Assembly (NCBI RefSeq): GCF_003201205.1
Contig: NZ_QICN01000008.1
Location: 1-52,107 of the forward strand
Direction: 5' to 3'
Source of the DNA: Sinimarinibacterium flocculans
GTDB taxonomy: Bacteria; Pseudomonadota; Gammaproteobacteria; Nevskiales; Nevskiaceae
Length of the DNA: 52,107 bases
The notes under the pieces are model-generated. The model made no database searches, was not told the DNA's origin, and worked only from the letters and a program-made list of their open reading frames with translations. This document shows, one piece after another, positions 15,046 to 25,533 of this stretch. The number at the start of each line of letters is the position of its first letter. Position 1 is the stretch's first letter. The position numbers were made by a program, and so were the translations under genes.

Positions 15046-15432
15046 GTGTCCTACGCCGCCCTGCAGCAGTATCGAAGCACCTCGAACTACGGTGGCACCG
15101 TCGAGGCCTCGCCGCACAAGCTGGTGGAGATGCTCTACACCGGCGCGATCGACCGCCTGGCCACGGCACGCGGCGCGGTGTTGCGTGGCGAGGTGGCGGT
15201 CAAGCTGCGCACGCTCGGCTCGGCGCTGGCGATCGTCGAGCATCTGCGGCTGAGCCTGGACCACGAGGCCGGCGGCGCCATCGCACGCAATCTCGATGCG
15301 CTCTACGACTATCTCGGCCGCCGCCTGCTGCAGGCCAACGTGCGCGACGACGTCGAGGCGATCGACGAGGCGCTGGCGCTGCTGCGCCAGATCAAGTCGG
15401 CCTGGGACGGCATTGCCCCCACGCGGCAATGA
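15046..15432 (+). CDS. fliS: Flagellin export chaperone FliS
   Basis: FliS binds the C-terminus of newly made flagellin in the cytoplasm and stops early polymerisation before export. The protein has the family pattern: YAALQQYRS at the start, ASPHKLVEMLYTGAIDRL (the conserved first long helix), EHLRLSLD, then LDALYDYLGRRLLQAN. From the GTG at 15046 it is 128 residues, the usual size. A longer reading from a GTG at 15004 overlaps the FliA-type promoter and adds residues that do not look conserved. The next gene overlaps its stop codon by 4 bases. fliC and fliD, the usual neighbours, are not in the window; they may lie beyond the mobile element. Confidence 0.88.
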   Translation: MSYAALQQYRSTSNYGGTVEASPHKLVEMLYTGAIDRLATARGAVLRGEVAVKLRTLGSALAIVEHLRLSLDHEAGGAIARNLDALYDYLGRRLLQANVRDDVEAIDEALALLRQIKSAWDGIAPTRQ

Positions 15433-16025
15433 ACGCGACCGAAGGCCCGCTCGACCACTGGCTCGGCTACCGGGACTGCCTGCCGCTGGCGCTCACGCCA
15501 CTGACGCAGGCATCGGTGGCGCAGCTCGAGCACTGGCACGACCAGAACCTGCGCGCACTGCACGCGATCGCCGTGCTCGACGAGCGGCATGTCGGCAGCG
15601 AGACCGGCGGCGCGCTGGAGACCGAGGTCGAGCGCCTGCACCAGAAGATCGACGTGGTGCTCGAGCTGCTCGGCGCGGTGTTGCGGGCGGGGCGCAGTGA
15701 GGCGCCGGCAGTGCCGGTGCGCCTGAGCCGCGAGGGCCTGTCGTGGCCGGTCGGGCATCCGGCGCCAACGGACGCGCGGCTGCTGGTCGAGCTGAGCCTG
15801 CACCCCTGCGCACCGGCGCCGCTGTGCTGGCCCGTCCAGCTCATCGGCGAGCACGAGGGCGAGACCTGTGCGCGCTTCGAGGACATGAGCGAGGCGCTCG
15901 GTGCCGCGCTGGAACGTTTCGTGTTCACCCGGCACCGGCGGTCGGTCGCTGGTGCGCGTTCGCCGGCCGGCACGGTCGCGGCGTCAGGTCCCCCCCGACA
16001 ATCGGTCCGTCATCCGCCACCATGA
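15429..16025 (+). CDS. Atypical PilZ-like protein of the flagellar cluster
   Basis: This 198-residue protein has a coiled-coil-like helix with heptad pattern (ETEVERLHQKIDVVLELL, about residues 62-79), followed by a strand-rich segment starting VRLSREGLSW (about 95-104) and a closing helix EALGAALERFVF. This plan resembles the atypical tetrameric PilZ proteins of xanthomonads. The arginine-rich RxxxR motif needed for cyclic-di-GMP binding is absent, so it may act without the nucleotide. It overlaps fliS by 4 bases and precedes the LuxR-type regulator gene. The last 25 residues are low-complexity. The fold assignment is from memory of this gene neighbourhood and is moderate. Confidence 0.55.
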   Translation: MNATEGPLDHWLGYRDCLPLALTPLTQASVAQLEHWHDQNLRALHAIAVLDERHVGSETGGALETEVERLHQKIDVVLELLGAVLRAGRSEAPAVPVRLSREGLSWPVGHPAPTDARLLVELSLHPCAPAPLCWPVQLIGEHEGETCARFEDMSEALGAALERFVFTRHRRSVAGARSPAGTVAASGPPRQSVRHPPP

Positions 16026-16038
16026 AAGGGACCTTGTC

Positions 16039-16674
16039 ATGCGCCTCGTCCTGGCCGATTCCCGCACACTCGTTCTCGCCGGCTTCAAGCGCCTGATCGA
16101 GGAACACACGGACGCCGCAGTCGTCGGCGAGGCGCGTGACGGACAGTCGCTGCTCGAACTGGTTGGTCAGCTGCGCCCCGACGCGGTCCTCACCGAGATC
16201 GACCTGCCGAAGATCAGCGGACTCGAGGCCTTGGTGCAGATTCACCGGCACTACCCCGAGGTGGCGGTGCTGGTGCTCACCGGCCTGACCGACGGTCAGC
16301 ACGTGCGCGCGGCCCTGCGCGCCGGCGCCGCCGGCTTCCTCGACAAGGATGCCGAGCCGATGGAGCTCGGCCTTGCGCTGCGCGCAGTACAGCGGCGCCA
16401 GATCTATCTGAGTCCTTCGATCTCTCATGCCGCCGTCGAGCGCCGCAACGGCCACCTCGCCGAGGACCGCGTGGCACTGACGCCGCGCCAGCGTCAGGTG
16501 CTGCAGCTCATCGGCCGCGGCAAGTCGACCAAGGAGATCGCCGGCCTGATGGGGGTGAGCATCAAGACGGTCGAGACGCATCGCGCGCGCATGATGAATG
16601 CGCTGGGGCTCTACGGCACCAATGCCCTGATGCGCTACGCGATCCGCACCGGGCTCGACTACGCCCACGTCTGA
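16039..16674 (+). CDS. LuxR/NarL-type response regulator with Glu at the phosphoacceptor site
   Basis: This 211-residue protein has an N-terminal receiver domain and a C-terminal LuxR helix-turn-helix (LTPRQRQVLQLIGRG, then IKTVETHRARMM, about residues 150-185). Aligned with NarL, the phosphorylated aspartate is replaced by Glu53 (DAVLTEIDLP). The acidic pair near the N-terminus is reduced to one residue (Asp7), while the Thr and the late Lys (FLDKD) remain. It may act permanently as if phosphorylated, or respond to another signal. I chose the ATG at 16039, preceded by AAAGGG; an upstream in-frame start has no receiver similarity. The gene lies between the PilZ-like gene and rpoN, so a flagellar role is likely. 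Confidence 0.88.
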   Translation: MRLVLADSRTLVLAGFKRLIEEHTDAAVVGEARDGQSLLELVGQLRPDAVLTEIDLPKISGLEALVQIHRHYPEVAVLVLTGLTDGQHVRAALRAGAAGFLDKDAEPMELGLALRAVQRRQIYLSPSISHAAVERRNGHLAEDRVALTPRQRQVLQLIGRGKSTKEIAGLMGVSIKTVETHRARMMNALGLYGTNALMRYAIRTGLDYAHV

Positions 16675-16682
16675 GGCGGCAT

Positions 16683-16698
16683 CGTCGGAATTCCGACG
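16683..16698. repeat. 16-bp palindrome CGTCGGAATTCCGACG upstream of rpoN
   Basis: This perfect palindrome begins 8 bases after the stop of the response regulator gene. It could be the stem of a weak terminator (no T-tract follows) or an operator for rpoN, whose start is 112 bases on. It appears once. Confidence 0.4.
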
Positions 16699-16809
16699 CT
16701 TGTCGGGGTTTACACGACATCACGTCAGGAAAATCTTGCTTTGGTTTGCGCCGCCGCTTCGCCAATCTGAATCCGGGATCTGGCACGGCCATAAGAGGAG
16801 ACAAGGCGC

Positions 16810-18273
16810 ATGAAACCGCACCTGCAGATGAAGACGACGCAGACGATGGCGATGACGCCACAGCTGCTGCAGTCGATCCGTCTGTTGCAGTTGTCGTCTC
16901 TGGAACTCGAACAGGAACTGCGCGAGGCGCTGGAGCGCAACGTCCTGCTCGAGCCGGTCGAGGAGGACGAGGAAGAACCTGCCACCCACGAGGCCTCGGC
17001 GGATGACGCCGGGGCGGCCGATGCCGAGGAGATCGCCTCGGTGAGCGGTGCGGATGCCGGCGCGACCGCGGAGGTCGAGGCCGACTTCGACTGGTCCAGC
17101 CGCGAATCCTGGTCGGGCGGCGAGCCGCCGGACGAGGATGGCGAATCCTGGGAAGCCCGCATCGGGCAACCGGCCGCCACGGATGCCCGCGTCGCCGCCA
17201 TCGAGCAGTTGCAGCTCGTCGTGCGCAACGAGCGCGAGGCACGACTGGTGGCCGCGATCGTCGAGGCCGTCGACGACAACGGCTACCTCGGCCAGCCGCT
17301 CGACGGCATCGCGCTGGAATCCGGACTCGATCCGCTGCCGGCGCCGGCCGAGGTCGAGGCCGCGCTGCGGCTGGTGCAGTCGGTCGAGCCGACCGGCTTC
17401 GCCGCGCGCGACCTGCGCGAATGTCTCGACCTGCAGCTTCGGGCGCAGCCGGCCGGTACCGCCGGTCTCGCGCTGGCGGCGCGCATCGTCGACGAGAGTC
17501 TCGACGCCATCGCCGCGCGCGACTTCGACGGCCTGTGCGCACGCTACGAGGTCGACCACGTGGACCTGCACGCGGCGCTCGATCTGGTGCTCTCGCTCAA
17601 CCCGAAGCCGGGCGCCGCCTGTGCGGCGGCGGCCGAAGCCGCGCTGCCCGACCTGATCGTCAGCGGCACGCCGGGTGCGTGGAAGGTCGAACTCAACGGC
17701 GAGCGGCTGCCGCGCCTGCGCGTCAACGCCATGTACGAACGCGCGCTGAGCAACCAGGCCCACCGGGCGCTGCGCGACCAGCTCCAGGAGGCGCGCTGGA
17801 TGGTGCGCGGCATCGAGATGCGCCACGACACGCTGCTGCGCACCGGACGTGCGATCTTCGAACGGCAGACGGCGTTTCTGGAGCGTGGCGAGGAGGGCAT
17901 GGCGCCGCTGACGCTGCGCGAGATCGCCGAGGCGATCGGCATGCACGAATCGACGATCTGCCGCGTGACCACGAACAAGTGGGTGCAGACGCCGTGGGGC
18001 GTCTACGAACTCAAGGCCTTCTTCCCGTCGCAGATCGCGATGCGCGAAGGCGACACCTCGGGCACGGCCGTCAAGGCGATGATCCGCCGCATCGTCAACG
18101 GCGAGAACCCGCAGGCGCCGCTGGCCGATGGCGACATCATGGCGCTGCTGGCGCGCAACGGGATTCACGTGGCGCGGCGCACGGTCGCCAAGTACCGCGA
18201 GGCGATGCAGATTCCGTCCGCCAAGGAACGGACACCGGTCGTCGGGCCGCGACGGGCGTGGATGGCGCGCTGA
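16810..18273 (+). CDS. rpoN: RNA polymerase sigma-54 factor RpoN
   Basis: RpoN directs RNA polymerase to -24/-12 promoters and needs an AAA+ activator. This 487-residue protein shows all parts: the glutamine-rich activator-interacting N-terminus (QMAMTPQLLQSIRLLQLS-type, residues 10-35), an acidic linker (about 55-105), the core-binding and helix-turn-helix region (IGMHESTICRVTTNKWVQTPWG-type, about 377-397) and the RpoN box ARRTVAKYRE (about 456-465). The ATG is preceded by AAGAGGAG. The next gene is fleQ, its activator, and -24/-12 promoters stand before fliE and fliL. Xanthomonads often have two rpoN genes; this would be the flagellar copy. Confidence 0.97.
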   Translation: MKPHLQMKTTQTMAMTPQLLQSIRLLQLSSLELEQELREALERNVLLEPVEEDEEEPATHEASADDAGAADAEEIASVSGADAGATAEVEADFDWSSRESWSGGEPPDEDGESWEARIGQPAATDARVAAIEQLQLVVRNEREARLVAAIVEAVDDNGYLGQPLDGIALESGLDPLPAPAEVEAALRLVQSVEPTGFAARDLRECLDLQLRAQPAGTAGLALAARIVDESLDAIAARDFDGLCARYEVDHVDLHAALDLVLSLNPKPGAACAAAAEAALPDLIVSGTPGAWKVELNGERLPRLRVNAMYERALSNQAHRALRDQLQEARWMVRGIEMRHDTLLRTGRAIFERQTAFLERGEEGMAPLTLREIAEAIGMHESTICRVTTNKWVQTPWGVYELKAFFPSQIAMREGDTSGTAVKAMIRRIVNGENPQAPLADGDIMALLARNGIHVARRTVAKYREAMQIPSAKERTPVVGPRRAWMAR

Positions 18274-18380
18274 AGTAAAACGGTGGTGCGCGATCGGGAG
18301 TGATCGCGGGCAGGAACAAGAACAAGCAGCGAAGCGACATGGAGTCCTCGCTTGCGTCGTCGAACGCTAGGAGTCACACC

Positions 18381-19829
<1,449 letters not shown>

Positions 19830-19866
19830 GGCGCCATCCGGCACGGCGGGCGGGTACGATGCGGCA

Positions 19867-20403
19867 ATGACCGCATCCGTTCTCCCGCGTGGCGTGTTCG
19901 CCGGCCTGCTGATGCTGTGCGCCGTGGTCACGCCGGCGTGGGCGCTCGACCGCGGCCAGCCGCCGCCGCAAGCGCTCGGCACCGGTCCCAACTTCAGCGT
20001 TCTGCGCACTCCCGACTATGCCGGGCGCATTCTCGTCGTCACGTTCTGGGCGAGCTGGTGCGGGCCGTGCCTCAACGAGATGAGCGTGCTCGAGCGCCTG
20101 CAGCAGGAGGCGGGCGACCAGCTGGCCGTCGTGTCGGTCAACATCGAGAGCCTTGCCCGTTTTCGCGAGGTGCGCCGCGTGCTGTCCAAGCGGCTGAGCC
20201 TGACGCTGGCGCACGACGGCGACGGCAGCGTGCGCAAGGCCTGGGGTGTCGGGCCGATTCCACACATGTTCATGATCGACCACGAAGGCCGCGTTGCCTA
20301 CGAGCATCGCGGCTACGGCAATGACTTCATCCCGTCGCTGGTCGATGAGGTCAACGAACTGTTGCGACGACAAGCCCACCCGGACCCGGCGTCGACTCCT
20401 TGA
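19867..20403 (+). CDS. TlpA/thioredoxin-like periplasmic protein
   Basis: This 178-residue protein has an N-terminal signal peptide (hydrophobic stretch FAGLLMLCAVVTPAWA, about 10-25) and a thioredoxin fold with active site WASWCGPCLNE (about 60-70) and the cis-proline loop IPHMFMID. TlpA-like proteins reduce disulfides in the periplasm, usually for cytochrome maturation. Its place between fleQ and fliE is unusual, and the fliE promoter lies just after its stop codon. It might keep periplasmic flagellar proteins such as the P-ring subunit in shape, but that is speculation. The ATG at 19867 is chosen because the signal peptide begins there. Confidence 0.85.
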   Translation: MTASVLPRGVFAGLLMLCAVVTPAWALDRGQPPPQALGTGPNFSVLRTPDYAGRILVVTFWASWCGPCLNEMSVLERLQQEAGDQLAVVSVNIESLARFREVRRVLSKRLSLTLAHDGDGSVRKAWGVGPIPHMFMIDHEGRVAYEHRGYGNDFIPSLVDEVNELLRRQAHPDPASTP

Positions 20404-20424
20404 CGCGCTGAAACCTCCGGCGCC

Positions 20425-20440
20425 TGGAATGGAAGTTGCT
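20425..20440 (+). promoter_or_regulatory. Sigma-54 promoter of fliE
   Basis: TGGAATGGAAGTTGCT has the invariant GG and GC separated by exactly 10 bases and a full TTGCT -12 element. Transcription would start near 20451, 27 bases before the fliE ATG. It closely resembles the promoter before fliL. Confidence 0.7.
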
Positions 20441-20477
20441 CCAGCGCCCGCAGGTTCCCCGAGCGGTGGGTGAGGCA

Positions 20478-20804
20478 ATGAGCGAGATGGATGTCGGTCG
20501 CGTGCTGGCGCAGATCCGTGCCCTGCAGGCGCAGGCGGGCACCCGGCCGGCGACGCCCAACGCCAGCGCCGCCGCACCGCAGGTCGGTTTCCAGTCGCTG
20601 CTCAAGGACGCGGTCTCGCAGGTCAACGCGAGCCAGCAGGCCACGAGCCGCCTGCAGGAATCCTTCGCCCGCGGCGACCGCAGCGTCGAGCTGGCCGACG
20701 TGATGCTGGCGTCGGCGAAATCCCAGGTGAACTTCCGCGCGATGACCGAGGTACGCAACCGTCTGGTGGCGGCGTACCAGGACATCATGAACATGCCGGT
20801 CTGA
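20478..20804 (+). CDS. fliE: Flagellar hook-basal body protein FliE
   Basis: FliE joins the MS ring to the rod inside the periplasm. The protein has 108 residues, the usual size, with the conserved C-terminal half FQSLLKDAVSQVN, then ELADVMLASAKSQVNFRAMTEVRNRLVAAYQDIM-type helices and the final PV. I chose the ATG at 20478, which has GAGG just upstream; an earlier TTG at 20436 lies inside the sigma-54 promoter and is not used. It heads the fliEFGHIJK run and is followed by fliF after 14 bases. Confidence 0.95.
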   Translation: MSEMDVGRVLAQIRALQAQAGTRPATPNASAAAPQVGFQSLLKDAVSQVNASQQATSRLQESFARGDRSVELADVMLASAKSQVNFRAMTEVRNRLVAAYQDIMNMPV

Positions 20805-20818
20805 GCGAGGACTGATCG

Positions 20819-22438
20819 ATGGCACAGGCACAGGCCGCTATGGTCAACGTCCGTCAGCTCGGCGACTCGCCGGCGCTGCGCCAGCTGCTGCTGCTCGGGG
20901 GCATCGCCCTCGCGGTCGCCGTCGGCCTGTGGATGTTCCGCTGGTCGCAGGAGCCGGGCTACGCGCCGCTCTACAGCGGTCTGGCCGATCGCGATGCCGC
21001 GGACGTGGCCGAGGCGCTGCGCGGCAGCGGCGTGCCGTTCCGCTTCGAGGGCGGCGCGGTCACCGTGCCGCAGGCGCAGGTCGATCAGGCGCGGCTGCAG
21101 CTCGCCGCCCAGGGCCTGCCGCGCAGCGGCGGCGTCGGCTTCGAGATGATGCAGCAGGAACAGGGCTTCGGCACCAGCCAGTTCATCGAGAGCGCGCGCT
21201 ACCAGCATGCGCTCGAAACCGAACTGGCACGGACGATCGGATCGCTGCAGCCGGTGCGCGCCGCACGCGTGCACCTGGCGATTCCCAAGCCGTCCGCGTT
21301 CGCCCGCAACGGCAGCACGCCGAGCGCCTCGGTGCTCGTCGATCTGCATGCCGGCCGCACGCTCGAACAAAACCAGGTGGCCTCGATCGTGCACATGGTC
21401 GCCTCCAGCGTCGCGGGCATGCCGCCGGGTGCGGTCACCGTCATCGACCAGTACGGCCGCCTGCTCAGCCAGGACGATGCCGACAGTGCCGCGGCGCGCA
21501 GCGTCGGGCAGCTCGAGCACACGCGCCGGCTCGAGGGCGACTACGTGCGCCGCATCAACGAACTGCTGCTGCCGATGCTCGGCGCCGGACGCGTCAGCAC
21601 CCAGGTGGCGGCCAGCGTCGACTACTCGGTGACCGAGGAGGCGCGCGAGACCTACACGCCGGACCCGGGCAAGGTCCGCAGCGAGCAGATTTCCGAGGAC
21701 ACACGACGCAGCGCGACCAGGGCGGTCGGCGTGCCCGGCGCCGTGAGCAACCAGCCGCCGGAAACCCAGGCCGCCGCCGCACTCAACGACACCGGCGGCG
21801 GCGAGGACGTGCAGAACCTGTCGCGCGAGACCGTGCGCAACTACGAGCTGGACCGCACGCTGAGCCACACCCGCCAGTCCGTGGGGCGGCTGCAGCGGCT
21901 GTCGGTCGCCGTGCTGGTGGACTACCTGCCGCGACCGAAGGCCGACGGCAAGTCGGGCGAGACCGAGCTGGCGCCGCTCAGCGATGCGGAGCTGGCCAAG
22001 GTCGAGGCCCTGGTCCGCGAGGCGGTGGGCTTCGACGCCCAGCGCGGCGATTCGGTCAGCGTGCAGAACGCGCCGTTCATCCAGAGCGAGATCGCCGAGC
22101 CCGAAGCGGTACCGTTGTGGCAGCGGCCGGCGCTGCGCGATCTGGCGCGCCAGGCCGGCGGCGCGGTGCTGGTGCTCGCGTTGATCCTGTTCGTGCTGCG
22201 GCCGACATTGCGCAACCTGCTGGCCACGCCGCTGCGCCCGGTGGCCCAGCCGGCCTTGCCCGCGAGCGACGAGACCGCGCGCCAGCCTGCCGACGATCGT
22301 CTGGCACTGTCCGCCGATCCGGCCGCGCTGCCGGCGCTCGCCTACGAGAACAAACTGCAGTCCGCGCGCAACGCTGTTGCGCAGGACCCCAAGCGGGTCG
22401 CACAGGTGGTCAAGAACTGGGTGGGACAGGAAGGCTGA
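20819..22438 (+). CDS. fliF: Flagellar MS-ring protein FliF
   Basis: FliF forms the membrane MS ring on which the basal body and export gate assemble. The 539-residue protein has an N-terminal membrane segment (LLLLGGIALAVAVGLWMF, about residues 21-38), the two ring-building domains (YAPLYSGL, then VPFRFEGG, then ARVHLAIPKPSAF), a periplasmic loop, a second membrane segment near residue 450 (AGGAVLVLALILFVL) and a cytoplasmic tail ending VVKNWVGQ that binds FliG. The stop codon shares a base with the fliG start codon (TGATG). Confidence 0.97.
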   Translation: MAQAQAAMVNVRQLGDSPALRQLLLLGGIALAVAVGLWMFRWSQEPGYAPLYSGLADRDAADVAEALRGSGVPFRFEGGAVTVPQAQVDQARLQLAAQGLPRSGGVGFEMMQQEQGFGTSQFIESARYQHALETELARTIGSLQPVRAARVHLAIPKPSAFARNGSTPSASVLVDLHAGRTLEQNQVASIVHMVASSVAGMPPGAVTVIDQYGRLLSQDDADSAAARSVGQLEHTRRLEGDYVRRINELLLPMLGAGRVSTQVAASVDYSVTEEARETYTPDPGKVRSEQISEDTRRSATRAVGVPGAVSNQPPETQAAAALNDTGGGEDVQNLSRETVRNYELDRTLSHTRQSVGRLQRLSVAVLVDYLPRPKADGKSGETELAPLSDAELAKVEALVREAVGFDAQRGDSVSVQNAPFIQSEIAEPEAVPLWQRPALRDLARQAGGAVLVLALILFVLRPTLRNLLATPLRPVAQPALPASDETARQPADDRLALSADPAALPALAYENKLQSARNAVAQDPKRVAQVVKNWVGQEG

Positions 22439-23454
22439 TGGCCGAGACGCAGATCAAGGAGGCAGCGATCAGCGGCGTCGAACGCGCCGCGATCCTGCTG
22501 ATGTCGCTCGGCGAATCCGAGGCGGCCGAAGTGCTCAAGCACATGGGCGCCAAGGATGTGCAGAAGCTCGGTGCGGCGATGGCCACGCTGTCGAACGTCT
22601 CGCGCGAACGCGCGACCGAGGTCGTCGACTCGTTCATCGAGGAGCTGGACTCGCAGACTTCGCTGGGCGTGGGCGCGGACGACTACGTGCGCCGCGTGCT
22701 CGTCGGTGCGCTGGGACAGGACAAGGCGTCCGGTCTGATCGACCGCATCCTGCTCGGCCGCAACAGCAAGGGCCTCGAAGCGCTCAAGTGGATGGAGACG
22801 CGCGCGGTGGCGGACATCGTGCGCAACGAACATCCGCAGATCGTCGCCATCGTGCTGTCCTACCTCGATCCGGACCAGGCCGCCGACGTGCTCGGCCAGT
22901 TGCCGGAGCGCATGAAGGGCGACGTGCTGATGCGCATCGCGCGGCTCGACGGCATCCAGCCGGCGGCGCTGCGCGAGCTCGACGAGATCATGGAAAAGCA
23001 GTTCACCGGCGGCAACAACCTCAAGGCCTCCAGCGTCGGTGGCGTCAAGGTCGCGGCGACCATCCTCAATCTGATGGACTCGTCCGAGGAGCAGGCCATC
23101 ATCGGCCGCATCGGCGAGGCGGACCAGGAGCTGTCGCAGCGCATCCAGGACCTCATGTTCGTCTTCGACGATCTTGCCGAGGTCGACGATCGCAGCGTGC
23201 AGACGCTGCTGCGCGATGTCGGCGGCGAGACGCTCGGGCTCGCGCTCAAGGGCGCCGACCCGCGCGTGCGCGACAAGATCCTCCGCAACATGTCCAAGCG
23301 CGCCGCCGAGATGCTGGTCGAGGACATGGAGGCCAAGGGACCGGCCAAGCTGTCGGACGTCGAGGCCGCGCAGAAGGAAATCCTGGCCGTGGCGCGGCGT
23401 CTGGCGGACGCCGGCACCATCGTCATCGGCGGCAAGGGCGAGGCCTTCGTGTGA
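22438..23454 (+). CDS. fliG: Flagellar motor switch protein FliG
   Basis: FliG is the rotor subunit that interacts with MotA and carries the switch signal. The 338-residue protein shows the N-terminal FliF-binding domain (GVERAAILLMSLGE), the middle armadillo part (EHPQIVAIVLSYL, about 124-136, which contains the EHPQ motif) and the C-terminal torque domain with charged residues (LMFVFDDLAEVDDRSVQTLLRD, split across residues 238-259, then LGLALKG and KILRNMSKRAAE). It starts with the ATG that overlaps the fliF stop; the frame is open further upstream but inside fliF. About 100 bases separate it from fliH. Confidence 0.97.
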   Translation: MAETQIKEAAISGVERAAILLMSLGESEAAEVLKHMGAKDVQKLGAAMATLSNVSRERATEVVDSFIEELDSQTSLGVGADDYVRRVLVGALGQDKASGLIDRILLGRNSKGLEALKWMETRAVADIVRNEHPQIVAIVLSYLDPDQAADVLGQLPERMKGDVLMRIARLDGIQPAALRELDEIMEKQFTGGNNLKASSVGGVKVAATILNLMDSSEEQAIIGRIGEADQELSQRIQDLMFVFDDLAEVDDRSVQTLLRDVGGETLGLALKGADPRVRDKILRNMSKRAAEMLVEDMEAKGPAKLSDVEAAQKEILAVARRLADAGTIVIGGKGEAFV

Positions 23455-23554
23455 GCGCGCGACACGGTGTTTTGCGCGCCGCTCGAACGAGTGCGGGAGG
23501 TTGCCCGTGCTCACGGCAAGGCGCTGACGACTGCTTCGGGCGCGGGGTGCAGCG

Positions 23555-24169
23555 GTGAGCGGCTTCGAGACCGCGGACATTCTCCCGGCCGAAACGGTCG
23601 GCGAGGCGCCGGCACGCTGGCAGCTGCCGAACTTCGATGCGGCGCTGAAGAACCCGCCCACGGCCGAGCAGCTCGAATCGATCGAGGCCGCTGCCTACCA
23701 GGACGGCTTCCAGCGCGGTCAGGCCGAAGGCTTTGCCGCGGGGCAGCAGGCGGTCCTGCAACAGGCGCAGCGCCTGCAGGCGCTGGTCGATCACATCATG
23801 CGGCCGCTCGCGCATCTCGACGAAGAGGTGGAACGCGCGCTGGTCGAACTGGCCGGCGCGATCGCACGGCGTCTGCTGCACGACGAGATCAAGGCCGCGC
23901 CGGAACGCGCCGTCACGCTGGTGCGCGAAGCGCTCTCGGGGCTGCCGCCGCAACTGCGCAGCCTGCGGCTTCAGGTGCATCCGGGAGACGAGGCGCTGCT
24001 GCGCGAGCATCTGAGCCCGCCTCCGGACGTGAAGGAATTCAGCATCGTGCCGGACCCGGAACTGCATCCGGGCGACTGTCGCATCTACACGGACTCGGCG
24101 CTGGTGGACGCACGCCTCGACCGCCGTGTACGCGTGATTGCCGAGGCGCTGGCCGGAGACGAAGCGTGA
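23555..24169 (+). CDS. fliH: Flagellar export ATPase regulator FliH
   Basis: FliH dimers bind the FliI ATPase and bring it to the export gate. The 204-residue protein has the typical N-terminal WQLPNFD (residues 22-28) and a run of small-residue repeats ([17 protein letters not shown], about 48-64) that form the FliH GxxxG-type helix, then a C-terminal domain resembling the V/A-ATPase E subunit. It starts with GTG. The stop codon overlaps the GTG of fliI. A 100-base non-coding gap separates it from fliG, unlike the tight packing elsewhere. Confidence 0.92.
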   Translation: MSGFETADILPAETVGEAPARWQLPNFDAALKNPPTAEQLESIEAAAYQDGFQRGQAEGFAAGQQAVLQQAQRLQALVDHIMRPLAHLDEEVERALVELAGAIARRLLHDEIKAAPERAVTLVREALSGLPPQLRSLRLQVHPGDEALLREHLSPPPDVKEFSIVPDPELHPGDCRIYTDSALVDARLDRRVRVIAEALAGDEA

Positions 24170-25533
24170 GTACCTGGGCCGAGGGCAGCAACCTGCGGCT
24201 GGCGGCCCGGCTCGGTCAGCAGACGGCGCGCATCGCGACGCTGCCCAGCGTGCAGGTCGAAGGACAACTGCGCCGCGTCGTCGGGCTGACGCTCGAAGCC
24301 GTCGGCTGCCAGCTCCCGCTCGGCGCGCGCGCGCGGATCGCCCAGGCCGATGGCGGCAGTGTCGAAGCCGAAGTCGTCGGCTTCTCGGGTGATCGCATCT
24401 ACCTGATGCCGAGCGGCGACATGCAGGGCCTGATGCCGCATGCGCGCGTCGTGCCGGCGGCCGGCCGCCTCGAGATCGGCGTCGGCGATGCCTTGCTCGG
24501 TCGCGTGCTCGATGCGGAGGCGCGACCCATCGACGGCCGCGGGCGGCTCGCCTGCGACGGTCACGCGCGCCTGCACGGCCTGCCGCTCAATCCGCTCGAA
24601 AGAGCGCCCATCGCGCAGCCGCTGGATGTCGGCGTGCGCGCGATCAATGCGCTGCTCAGCGTCGGACGCGGCCAGCGTCTCGGCCTGTTCGCCGGCACCG
24701 GCGTCGGCAAGTCGACCCTGCTCGGCATGATGACGCGCTACACCGCCGCCGACGTCGTCGTCGTCGGTCTGGTCGGCGAGCGTGGCCGCGAAGTGCGCGA
24801 TTTTCTCGATCACGCGCTCGGCGCCGAGGGTCTGCGACGCTCGGTCGTCGTCGCCACGCCGGCCGACCGGTCGCCGCTGCTGCGCCTGCGCGCCGCGTAC
24901 ACGGCCACCGCCATTGCCGAGCATTTCCGCGACCGCGGCCGGCATGTGCTGCTGCTGATGGATTCGCTGACGCGCTTCGCACAGGCGCAGCGCGAGATCG
25001 GTCTGGCCGTCGGCGAGCCGCCGACCACGCGCGGCTATCCGCCGTCGGTGTTCGCGCGACTGCCCGGCCTGGTCGAACGTGCCGGCAACGGCCGCGCCGG
25101 CGGCGGTTCGATCACCGCCTTCTACACAGTGCTGACCGAGGGCGACGATCCCAACGATCCGATCGCCGACGCCGCACGCGGCGTGCTCGACGGTCACATC
25201 GTGCTATCGCGCACCATCGCCGAATCCGGCCTGTACCCCGCGATCGACATCGAGGCCTCCATCTCGCGAGTGATGGATGCCGTGGTCCCGGCTGCGCACG
25301 TGCAGCGGGCGCGGCAGTTGCGCACGCTGGTGTCGGCCTACCAGCGCAACCGTGACCTGATCAACATCGGCGCCTACCAGAAGGGCGCCGATCCGCGCGT
25401 CGACGCGGCAGTGTCGCGCTGGCCGCAGATCGAGGAGTTCCTGCGCCAGAGCGTCGAGCGCTCCGCGAGCTTCGCCGACAGCGCGCGTGCGCTGACCGCG
25501 CTGCTGACGCCGCCCACAGGAGAACGCCCATGA
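24166..25533 (+). CDS. fliI: Flagellum-specific export ATPase FliI
   Basis: FliI hydrolyses ATP to aid export of flagellar proteins. The 455-residue enzyme has Walker [11 protein letters not shown] (about 175-184), a catalytic-type [12 protein letters not shown] segment, Walker [14 protein letters not shown] and the export ATPase signature [14 protein letters not shown]. The GTG at 24166 overlaps the fliH stop, so translation is coupled; the open frame continues upstream only as a shadow of fliH. The end overlaps the ATG of fliJ by 4 bases. Confidence 0.97.
   Translation: MSTWAEGSNLRLAARLGQQTARIATLPSVQVEGQLRRVVGLTLEAVGCQLPLGARARIAQADGGSVEAEVVGFSGDRIYLMPSGDMQGLMPHARVVPAAGRLEIGVGDALLGRVLDAEARPIDGRGRLACDGHARLHGLPLNPLERAPIAQPLDVGVRAINALLSVGRGQRLGLFAGTGVGKSTLLGMMTRYTAADVVVVGLVGERGREVRDFLDHALGAEGLRRSVVVATPADRSPLLRLRAAYTATAIAEHFRDRGRHVLLLMDSLTRFAQAQREIGLAVGEPPTTRGYPPSVFARLPGLVERAGNGRAGGGSITAFYTVLTEGDDPNDPIADAARGVLDGHIVLSRTIAESGLYPAIDIEASISRVMDAVVPAAHVQRARQLRTLVSAYQRNRDLINIGAYQKGADPRVDAAVSRWPQIEEFLRQSVERSASFADSARALTALLTPPTGERP

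Noticed and set aside
16781-16796. TGGCACGG, a perfect -24 element just before rpoN
   Set aside because: The -12 position reads TAAG instead of TTGC, and transcription would start at the ATG.
18338-18353. TGG...TTGC pattern upstream of fleQ
   Set aside because: The GG to GC spacing is 11 bases, not the strict 10.
20929-23454. 841-codon frame covering fliF and fliG
   Set aside because: The upstream part is an Arg/Ala/Gly-rich out-of-frame reading of fliF; fliG starts at 22438.
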